Source of the DNA: Rosa chinensis
Lineage: Eukaryota > Streptophyta > Magnoliopsida > Rosales > Rosaceae
Length of the DNA: 64,000 bases
Direction: 5' to 3'
Assembly: GCF_002994745.2 (NCBI RefSeq)
Contig: NC_037088.1
Location: 1,617,001-1,681,000 of the forward strand
A model generated the notes under the pieces. That model was not told the origin of the DNA. It did not search any database and worked only from the letters and a program-made list of their open reading frames with translations. The translations under genes and the position numbers were made by a program. Shown in pieces: positions 55,106-64,000 of this stretch. The stretch's first letter is position 1. Each line of letters begins with the position of its first letter.

Positions 55106-58100
55106 ATGAGGATTCTATGTTGGAACTGCCAAGGAATTGGGAATCCTTGGACAGTTCAGGGTCTTAAAGGGGTGTTATCCCTCAATCTTCCCAGTATTAT
55201 TTTTCTTTGCGAAACCCGTTATACAATAGAGGAGATGAATAAGGTTAGTTTTCAAATTGGTTTTAAGAATGCTTTTACAGTCCCTTGTATTTTTTATGAA
55301 AAAGAAAAATGGCAAAGGAGTTAGTCGACGTGGAGGCCTGTGCTTACTTTGGGACGCGGATGTTGCTGTCTCTCTGAGAACATACTCTGATAATCATATT
55401 GATGTTGAAGTCGGAAAGCAGGATGATCCTGGAAGATGGAGATTTACCGGGGTTTATGGTCACCCTAGAGCTGAGAGACGTCATCTAACCTGGAACTTGC
55501 TCAAAACTTTGGGAAACCAAAGCACGCTCCCCTGGGTCTTAGGGGGTGATTTTAACGAAATTCTTGCTTCGTGTGAGAAGGAAGGGGGCGGTTTAGACGT
55601 GAAAGGCAGATGGATGGGTTTAGAGAAGTGGTTAATTTATTCTCCCTACGTAATATCACCTGGTCAGGACCTTTGTTTACTTGGAGAGGTACCAGAGGGG
55701 GAGAAGAGGTCAAAGTGCGTTTGGATAGGTTTCTTGCCACGCAGACTTGGTTGGATAGATTTCTACATTCAAGGGCTGTTAATCTGAATCCAAGTAAATC
55801 TGATCGTCTGCCGATTTTGTTAGAGGTTCTTGAATGACGTATTTTAAAGAAGAAGACGAAGAAGAAGAAAAGGAGGAGAGAGTTTCGTTTTGAAGAAATT
55901 TGGCTGAGAGAAGAGGATTGTGCGTAGGTTGTCAAGACCGGTTGGGAAGGGACTGGAGGTGATGACCCTTTTTTTAGGGTGTGCAACCAAATTAAGACTA
56001 CCAGACAAGCTCTCTTAGAGTGGAGTGAGGTTTGGTTTGGGAGTCTGAAGAAGAAAATTGAAGAAACACGAGCTGGCCTTGCTATTTTTTATGACTCTTC
56101 TTTTTTTGCTCCAGATGACAATGTTCACAGGGACTTGGAATCAAGGCTAAGTGAGTTGCTCCAACAAGAACAGGTATTTTGGAAACAACGTGCTAAGGTT
56201 TTCTGGCTTAGTGATGGTGATATGAACACGAGATTTTTACATCAATGGGCTAGCAATAGGAGAAGGAAAAATTGCACTAAGGGGTTATTTGATGATGATC
56301 ACAAGTGGTGTACGGAGGATGAAGACTTGGAGAGGGTGGTTCTATCTTACTTCGGGGATCTTTTTACTACGTCGTCTCCTTCGTCTTTTGACAGGATGGC
56401 GGACGTGATCCCGACCCTAGTTACGGAAGAGATGAATAGAGAGCTTATACAGGTTATTTCTATGGAGGAGGTGCATGGAGCGTTGAAACAGATGCACCTG
56501 GTCCTGATGGTTTCTCACCTTGCTTTTATCAATGTTTTTGGGATGTTGTTAGAATGGATGTCTTGGAAGCAATCTGGAGCTTTGCTGGGTTTGAAAGTCT
56601 AACAAGATAAATCAATCACACAAATGTTACACTTATTCCAAAAGTGAAAAATCTGGAGTACATGAATCAGCCACGCCCTATCAGCTTATGCAATGTTCTT
56701 TATAAGATTGGTTCGAAGGTGTTGGCTAATCAGTTGAAGCTGTTGCTTAAAAATCTTATCTCCCCATATCAAAGTGCTTTCGTACCGGGAAGGTTGATTT
56801 CTGACAATTCCTTGATTGCATTTGAGCTCTCACCTTTTCTGAAGAGGAGAAGACGAGGTAATAAGGGGTATGGAGCATTGAAACTAGACATGAGTAAAGC
56901 CTATGATAGGGTGGAATGGAGTTTCCTCGAAATGGTGTTGCTACAATTTGGTTTTAGCTCTATTTGGGTGAATTGGATTATGTGTTGTATCAAAACTGTA
57001 TCCTACTCGTTCCTTGTCAATGGTGAGCCCAGGGGTAATCTGACTCCCTCGAGAGGAATTCGTCAAGGAGACTCTATTTCTCCTTATTTATTCCTTTTGT
57101 GAATTGAGGTACTGTCTAGTCTAATTTTGAAAGCTGAAAGTGAAGGGCTATTGCATGGAGTGGAAATTGGTACAGGTGCCCCTTGTATCTCACACCTTTT
57201 TTTGCTGATGACTCTTTTATTTTCTACCAAGCAGACATGGCAGATTCTCTTGTGCTAAAGGACATCTTGCGGGAGTATGAAAGAACATCAGGACAGATGG
57301 TTAATTATCAAAACAGTAGCGTGTGTTTTAGCAGAAATGTTCCTAGACATATGCAAGACAGAAGTCTTCAGCTTCCTAACAGAGAGGATGAAGAAGCGAA
57401 TGAAGGGGTGGTGTGAGAAGACATTGAGTACTGCCGGAAAAGAAATCCTAATTAAGGCTGTTGCTCAATCCATTCCAATGTACGTTATGAGCTGTTTTGA
57501 GTTGCCTATCCACTTGTGCAATGAAATGCATAGCTTAATGGCGAAGTTTTGGTGGGGGTCTACGGAAGATGATAAAAAGATTTAGTGGCTTGCCTGGGAG
57601 AAATTATGCTTACCAAAGAATGCAGGTGGACTCGGGTTCAAAAATATGCACCATTTCAACTTGGCTCTCTTGGCCAAGCAGGGGTGGAGAATTATTCAAA
57701 ACCCTGACTCACTCATTGCAAAATTGTACAAAGCAAGGTACTTCCCTAACACTGATTTTATGCATGCCTCTATTGATGGGGACGCCTCTTATGCTTGGCG
57801 TAGCATTTTGAAAGGAAGAGAGGTGCTTAGCAAGGGATTACGATACAAGGTGGGAGATGGTTTTTCCATTAATGTGTGGAGGGATCCTTGGGTACCACTC
57901 CTCTTTAACTTTAAACCATTTTCTCGGCCTCCTGAGGGCATAGGTGACTTGGTTGTGGCGGATTTGATTGATGATGAAAGTAGAGATTAGGACCTGCAGT
58001 TGTTGCATCAGTTGTTCACGGAGAGAGAAGTGGAGATTATTGCTGGGATTCCACTAAGCACAAGGGTAATGAGTGATAAATGGGTATGGCATTATGAGAA

Positions 58101-59168
58101 GAGTGGTTTGTACTCTGTCAAGGGTGGTTACCACACGTACAGAACCTGCATGCATGCACATACGACCGCATCCTCTTCTACAAGTAGGCATGACGTGGAG
58201 ATAGATTGTGGCATAAGATTTGGCATGCCCATATTCCTCCAAAGGTACGTTCTTTTGTTTGGAGACTTTTAAAGGGAATTATTCCAACACGTTGGGCTCT
58301 TGCTAGAAAGTGCTCTCTTTCTGAAATACATTGTCCTTTCTGTGATCTGGATATTGAGGATGATTTACATCTATTCAAAAATTGTAAATTATCAAAGGAG
58401 TATTGGTTTGTTGGGCCGTTGAACATTCGGTCTAGGGAAGTCCAAGCTCCTAGTATGATTGATTGGGTACTCCATATTATGAAGAGTGTAACTTGGCAGC
58501 AGACAGAACTTTTTTTGACCTTGATGTGGGCATTATGGACAGAAAGGAATAATGTGATCTGGAAGGGAGGGGAATTTAATCCCATCAACACTATTTGTTG
58601 GGCATCCAGGTTTCTTGATGATTATAGGAAGGTTCACAAGCTTAAGGATAAGAAGACGAAATGTCCTATGACTCGTTGGAGACATCCCCCAAGTGGTAGA
58701 CTGAAACTTAATGTTGATGGTGCTTTTCAAATGGATACAGGACAAGGAGGGATAGGGGCAGTTATTAGAGATGAGAATGGTAGGTTTTTAGCAGCTATTG
58801 CACGTCCTTTCTCCTTTGTTTGTTCTGCGTTACATATGGAACTAGAAGCAATGAGAGCAGGCCTTCTACTTGTGATTCACCAAGGCATGATGAATGTTGA
58901 CATTGAAACTGATTGTGCAACCGTGGGTACTGCACTAAAGGGAGATTTTGAAGACCTGTCAGAGGTAGGTAATATTATAGAGGATTGTAAGTCTTACTTA
59001 AGGGCTATTCCTTCTGTTAGTTTACAATCCATTTATCGTGAAGCAAATGATGTAGCTCATAGATTGGCGCACCTTGCTAGTTCAGGTTACGTAGATGAGT
59101 ATTGGCTAGAGGAGGCACCTGTGATTATCCAGGATGTTCTCTATGAGGATTCTTGTACTAGTACTTGA
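55106..59168 (+). pseudogene. LINE ORF2: endonuclease, reverse transcriptase, RNase H, frameshifted
   Basis: The endonuclease starts MRILCWNCQGIGNP at 55106 (catalytic Asn and Glu in FLCETR) and is split by frameshifts near 55320 and 55620. GGDFNEIL is intact. Reverse transcriptase has ALKLDMSKAYDRVEW (56872) and GIRQGDSISPYLF (57055), then a stop at 57100. The catalytic box reads FADDS where the family has FADDD or FADDS. Stops occur also at about 57583 and 57988. A zf-RVT region is at 58206-58400 (WHKIWHAHIPPKVRSFVWRL, CPFCDLDIEDDLHLF). RNase H (58690-59060) has LNVDGAF and IETDC. Coding stretches are long, so the decay is moderate. Confidence 0.9.
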
Positions 59169-59422
59169 GGTGAAGGTTATATGTCCCCCTCGTTGTACAA
59201 TCATCCTTCTTCTACTAATAATATTCAGGCGTGGGGCTGAGCCTCCCAGTTAGGCTGGGTTCCAAACCCCTTTAAAAAAAAAAAAAAGGAATATATATTA
59301 CATCAATAATTCTTTTATGTTTTGGTTACGTACTATGTTACTATCGAATCCCAAAGTTCGGTACCCATGGATCATTTCTTGCATTATATATATATATATA
59401 GACACACATACATACAAATATA

Positions 59423-59816
59423 CAGATCCTATCCAGAGCGGAGTTCCGCTTTGAAATTACAGAGTAAACTTCGAGTTTTTGTCACTTTTAGGTCGCATAT
59501 CCACATCTCGACCGTTTAGCTTTTAGGTACTAGTGTATAGATCATCTATGCAAATTTTCAGTCAAATTGATGATCGTTAAGGCATTGATAATTGCATTAA
59601 AGCTAGTACGGTTCAGGTTGGACATATTCAATTCATCGATTGTTTTAAGCGAGATACCTTAACGATCATCAATTTGGCTGAAAATTTGCAGAGATGATAT
59701 ATACACTAGTACCTAAAAAATGAACGGTCGAGATGTTGATTGTGACCTAAAAGTGACTCAAGACTCGAAGCTCACTCGGTAATTTCAAAGCGAAACTCCA
59801 CTTTGGATAGGATCTG
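59423..59816. mobile_element. 394 bp fold-back MITE with TA target duplication
   Basis: The ends CAGATCCTATCC and GGATAGGATCTG are inverted copies, with TA on both sides inside (TA)n tracts. The two halves pair over most of the length (GAGTTCCGCTTTGAAATTAC with GTAATTTCAAAGCGAAACTC, and GATCGTTAAGG with the reverse). TA duplication and fold-back structure fit Tc1/Mariner-type (Stowaway-like) MITEs. Confidence 0.7.
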
Positions 59817-59826
59817 TATATATATA

Positions 59827-60137
59827 GGGCATTAGACCAACTTTTCGAACACATTTCGGCATCTCAACCGTTTAGTTTTTAGGTCCTAATGTGTTGATTA
59901 TTTCTGCAAATTTTCAGCCAAATCGGTGATCGTTAAGGTATCAAACTAGATTAAATCAATTGATGAACCAAATCTGTCAAACTTGAACCGTTCATACTTA
60001 TAAACTTAAATCGCCATTTTAAATGCCTTAACGATAATTAATTTGGCTGAAAATTTGCACAAGCGATCTACACATTATGACCTAAAAACTAAACGGTTGA
60101 GATGTCAAAATATGATCTAAAAATTGGTGTAATGCCC
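59827..60137. mobile_element. 311 bp fold-back MITE related to its neighbour
   Basis: The ends GGGCATTAGACCAA and TTGGTGTAATGCCC are inverted, flanked by TA. The inner part shares AACCGTTTAGTTTTTAGGT and GCAAATTTTCAGCCAAAT with the element at 59423 but has different termini, so the two are related subfamilies. Confidence 0.7.
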
Positions 60138-60189
60138 TATCCCTAGAAAAGACCAAAAAAGGGATCCCTTATATATATATATATATAAA

Positions 60190-60330
60190 GGAGGTCTGTT
60201 CTTTAGCAAAGGAACGGATTTTCATATTTTGACCACTTTTCGATCACATATTCACATCTTAACCGTTCAATTTTTAGGTATATATGAGTAGATCATCTCT
60301 GTAAATTTTGAACCAAATTGATGATTGTTG
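60190..60330. mobile_element. truncated third copy of the MITE family
   Basis: It starts GGAGGTCTGTTCTTTAGC, contains CTTAACCGTTCAATTTTTAGG and AAATTGATGATTGTT, and then ends abruptly at about 60326 in the next, unrelated sequence. Only one arm is present, so the retroelement remnant to the right has replaced the other. Confidence 0.6.
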
Positions 60331-60429
60331 TTTTGCAAGTGTACTATGAAACTACTCTTACTGGAGTAGCAAAGAAATATTATTAATATTTCAAAGAAAC
60401 TGCCAGAGGAATAAGCTGGCTAGAAGAAA

Positions 60430-60872
60430 TAAAAAAAATTCAAAATCTCCTTATGATTTTGCAACACCTCTGTACGATCAGTTCTTTGGAGATCTCTCAA
60501 ATCTGAGTGAGAATGCCAAAGAAACGGCCAAGTCAAATATCCCTCTCAAAATCTGTGACATGAGATATTTTGAAGGATACTTGAATGAATTTCAAGAATA
60601 CTACTGTACAATAGGTGAACTAGAAAACATTGATCTAGTCAACCTGTTACACAAGAAACTCCCTGAACCATGGAGAACAGCTGTGAGAGAAAGCATAGCT
60701 GAAAAACCAATTGAAAGATTTTCAGTTAGAGGAATTGCCGACAAAATCCGGCGATTATTAAAAGAACAATTTAAACCCACAGCCGCAAAGCCTGTCACAT
60801 CAGAAACCCTTCCAGTCTCTCAAACCCAGAAACACCCATTTCTTCCAATATCTCCTTTACAGACAACCAGAA
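60430..60872 (+). pseudogene. gag- or coat-like retroelement remnant
   Basis: An open stretch in one frame (ATG at 60560, readable from about 60450) encodes CDMRYFEGYLNEFQEYY, LLHKKLPEPWRTAVRES and IRRLLKEQF. The helical pattern with KLPEPW resembles capsid regions of reverse-transcribing elements, either gypsy-like or plant pararetrovirus-like. No zinc knuckle, protease or polymerase follows; the plant mobile domain gene begins in another frame at 60873. I cannot decide between the two sources. It is a fragment with no replication capacity. Confidence 0.35.
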
Positions 60873-63800
60873 ATGGCTCCCCCAAAGAAAATCATCATCG
60901 ATCAGGAGGAAGAGTTAAACGAAAAAGCTGCTCGGACTTGGGGCATCAACATCGGTGCTCGCATTCATCTTGAAACCTCTATTCATCGACCCCTTCTCCT
61001 TCGTTTTTACGACCATCAAACCGGATTGGGCCCAGCGCCGCAAGGTGTTATCCCAGACGACGCTATAGCCCTATACGGCCTACCCGTCCGTCGACCCATT
61101 CCAGTCCTCCGAAGGACTCCTGGAGATTTTAGTGGCTGGGGTGCCCAAAACCATCGAGCCAAGATAGGGAATTGGCCATCCTCCATTAGTGTACCGGAGA
61201 CTTCCTGGTATCGCGAGACGCGGGTGCGGGATCTGGCTCGCTGGAATGCAGCAGGTATCACATATACTATCGACCTGTGTTTCCATCTTCCTCGCGGTGG
61301 CAACCGCTCGCCGCTCGCTGCTTTCCTTTGTTTCTGGAATACCGCCACCAACACATTTGACTTCAGATTGATTAAATGAGCATCACTCTGTTGGATATCC
61401 TCGCCATCACTGGCCTGCCCATCGATGGCGAACCTTACGTGCATGGTCAATTTGATTCTGTCAACTTCACCTCGACCATGGCCCAGCACGGTCGTAGCGC
61501 CCACAGTGGCTCCTACCCACGATGGTTGGCATATTACAGCCGAGAACACAATGCGACCGGCGGAATTGCTTTTCTTGAATATTGGCTCTGTAAGTTCATA
61601 TTCTGCACCTCCTCCTGTAAGCCCATTGGCACTTGGACCTCCTTAGCGACGGCCCTCAACAACGGCCGTAATGTCGGACTCGGGCAACCGGTACTCGGAG
61701 CCCTCTACCGCATGCTATACCAAGCGACGATGCATCCATTTGAGACCAACATATCTGGCCCCTTCTGGATTTTGGATTTCTGGATCCAGACTTACTTTCC
61801 ATTCTTCCGCCGTGATGACATCCCGCTACTTCCACCGGCCGATCAACTCTTAGGACGATGGTTTAGCCGCGAGGCAAAGTACTCATCCCCCCCTTATTCT
61901 GAGTGTTTTTCTTATCTGTACCTCTTGGATGAAATGCCATATTGCGACATAATTCTGGGCAGAAGATTCCCATCTTTGCTTGAATATGGTTTTCTTCCTG
62001 GCGATCCTCGCTACACCGACCGCACTCGCCTGGCTTTTCGCCTGCGGTCTCCTGCTCAAACATTAGGATCGCCGCCGAAGAACTCAGCTACGAGCTCTAT
62101 GCCCCCAATCACTTTGCTCGCCAGTTCGGTCTTGTCCAATTGGTACCATTTCCTCTATACGATGCTTGGAACTACAACACCTCTTGGCGCAGACTTGGGC
62201 CCCCTCAGGGCCCCCGCCGGCACAGAGCATGCTCGCGCTAGTTGATCTTCCTGATTGGGCTCAGACCATCGACGCCGTGGACGGAACTGAAGAAGGATAC
62301 GAAACTTGGTGGGCAGAAGTCTCCACCAATTGCTGGACTCAACTGGACGACGAACTCTTTGCAGCCCTTTTTGGAGAGCTGAGGAACCCCTATCCTGCTG
62401 ATATTGAGATGCTCGCTCGCTTCTCTGAAGATGCTGCAAGACCCCAGCCTCTTCAGGTGGTACGACCGGTGCGAGCCCCTCTCCCGGCCCAGGCTGGTAT
62501 CGTGATTCGCGAACCCCTTTTAGAGGTAAGTGTCGTAATTCTTCCCTCTGCAAGGTTCTTATCTGCTTTCCCTTTACTCATCCTTCTCTGTATCAGGGGA
62601 GTGCGCCGCGCTCAGGCCGCCGCTTAACCAGCGCCTGCCAGGCCGCCGCGCAACCAGCGCCTCCCAGGCCGCCGGCCAAACTGGAAAACAGAAAGCGGTG
62701 CTCGCTGAGCCTGAAGCTGAAAATTCTTCTTCCGATGACGACAATCCACAAACCGTAAGAATCTTCTATCTTTAGGATCATATCTTCGCGAGTTAAGTCT
62801 TAACTTCTCGATTTTGACAGGTCGCAGCTGCCCTGGCTCGCAAGCGTAACTGCTCGAACCCTCGCACTGACCTATGGGCAGGAGATGAACCACTTGCTGA
62901 TCGATTGGTAAGAAATAAGGAGTTCACACTAGAAATTATCTATGCTCTCGCCCATGCTCCACTAACCTTTTCACTCGTAGGTTCGTCGCCGGTCCTCTGG
63001 ACATACTGGGGAAGGCTCTTCAGCGGCTAGTCAAGGAACATCTGCTTCACAAGCGCAAGCACCCACAGACCCCGAAAACCTTCCACCTCCTGTCAGCACC
63101 GCCGGCGATGTACATCAGCCCCAATTCCTGTACAGATCATAGAAGATAGTTCGCCTGAGCTGGAAGAAAGTACAGTCCTTCCGAATGCATCGCCTGAGGA
63201 GCCAATCGCTGTACAACCCTTTGCACAGGTATCGCCTGATCCCAATCCCGGCGAGGTAGTTCAAGAGCCTGCACCAATAGCAATTCCAGACGAGCTTCCA
63301 GTCGGAGAGGTACCCCCGTTCCAAAATCAATGCCTCAGTTCTTGTTTATCTTTGTGTATCTGATAATCCTTCCTCAATCGTAGAGTATTATTCCTGCTGA
63401 GGAAAACGCTGTCGCTGATCCCGCTGAGCCCGTTGGTGAAGACATGGTGGCCCAAGAGCCTGCCCCTCACGTTCTTGAAGTAGGAGCGGGGATAAATGCG
63501 GAATCGGAACCAGACGCGGCCCCCATCGTCGAGCTTCAAGAAGCCCCTGCTGCGATCGATGTTGATACTAATGCTAACGCTAATGTTCCCCCGCCCGAGC
63601 CTCCTAACAAGCTGGAAAGGCTGGTTCGCATACTCGAAATGGCTCCTCCAGGAGTTATAGATGAAGCGAGGGACGGGCTGCAGCGACTTCTGGGTCTTGA
63701 CATTTTATTACAGGGCGCGCCTGCCAGAGCTCAAGAATATTTGATGGTCCTTCGCCGCGAACGAACTATCACCGAGGCTGAGTTTATCGAGATATATAAG

Positions 63801-64000
63801 CTATTACAAAACCTCCCAACACGGATTAATGAAAGAACGACTGCAACCGCGCAAGTTAGGCAAGTTCAGGCTCACTATCGTGGCCTTGCACAACAGGCAG
63901 AAGCATCCCGCGACTCTTTGGGCGATAGAGCTATTCTCGTTAGGGACTTGCGGATCTCGCAGAACCACTTTCGGACCCACATTCAAGAGCTTCAAGCCCA
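60873..64000 (+). pseudogene. plant mobile domain (PMD) gene, multi-exon, frameshifted, right end outside window
   Basis: It starts MAPPKKIIIDQEEELNE. The aminotransferase-like plant mobile domain (PF10536) is recognisable from FDFR at about 61365 with MSITLLDILAITGLPIDGEP, then FWILDFWIQTYFP, and after a second shift ELYAPNHFARQFGLVQLVP. Frames break near 61375 and 62060. Later exons have good splice sites: to 62525 (WWAEVSTNCW), 62597-62755, 62821-62907, 62981-63309, and 63384 to the window end, with Pro/Glu-rich and then helical, coiled-coil-like text (KLERLVRILEMAPPG, YLMVLRRERTITEAEFIE). PMD proteins include host silencing factors (MAIN type), but most copies ride in transposons. High GC relative to flanks suggests a transposon-borne copy. 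Confidence 0.7.

Larger units (their letters stand above)
53350..59300 (+). mobile_element. full-length L1-type LINE, 5.9 kb, mutated
   Basis: The 12 bp target duplication is GAATATATATTA at 53350-53361 and 59289-59300. An A-run (59275-59287) precedes the right copy. Structure: 5' UTR, ORF1 (53547-54944), ORF2 (55106-59168) with endonuclease, reverse transcriptase, zinc-finger RVT and RNase H, then a 3' UTR. The extent suggests full length. At least one stop in ORF1 and several breaks in ORF2 make it inactive. Confidence 0.9.

Noticed and set aside
1..64000. tRNA, rRNA or other structured RNA genes
   Set aside because: No cloverleaf or known RNA was recognised by eye; a tRNA scan was not possible here.

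Overview
The window is a piece of a eudicot nuclear chromosome. Plant introns (GT..AG), TIR-NB-LRR and G-type lectin kinase sequences and plant-lineage retrotransposons all support this. TIR-NB-LRR genes argue against a grass. The overall look suggests a woody or rosaceous species, but that is a guess from general familiarity and was not tested. I see no intact ordinary host gene. Almost everything is transposable elements, many nested, with decayed host genes between them.

Layout. 1-4109: left-truncated Ty1/copia element (minus strand). 4244-5840: LINE copy holding only ORF1. 6800-7873: large fold-back element. About 9040-10811 and 17519-17700: a direct duplication of the region upstream of a resistance gene. 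One copy has taken a 6.7 kb CACTA transposon (10812-17515) and the other a 172 bp MITE. The CACTA element carries pieces of at least four unrelated host genes, introns included: a CxxC/H-type conserved protein, an auxin response factor, an XBAT31-like ankyrin E3 ligase and an acetoacetyl-CoA thiolase. 18995-27411: a TIR-NB-LRR pseudogene with a frameshift, five in-frame stops, a 2.8 kb intron insertion and a 1.2 kb hAT insertion. 28455-32030: a G-type lectin receptor kinase pseudogene without its catalytic core, split by a retroelement piece. 32396-33061: a MITE. 33742-39812: a complete copia element with 99 percent identical LTRs but a decayed interior.

39955-53157: the 5' part of a conserved plant gene. 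Its first intron holds a 12 kb Ty3/gypsy Tat-lineage element (40740-52724) whose two 515 bp LTRs read as identical. That element has gag, a 1455-residue pol frame and, on the opposite strand, a three-exon gene of about 847 codons whose exons join in frame. Next to that gene's start is a 58-60 bp tandem array. 53350-59300: a full-length but mutated L1-type LINE. 59423-60330: three related fold-back MITEs. 60430-60870: a gag- or coat-like retroelement remnant. 60873-64000: a multi-exon plant mobile domain gene, frameshifted, running off the right edge.

The two most interesting objects are the multi-gene-capture CACTA element and the antisense spliced gene in the very young Tat element. The rest is a layered insertion history that can be ordered from target-site duplications.
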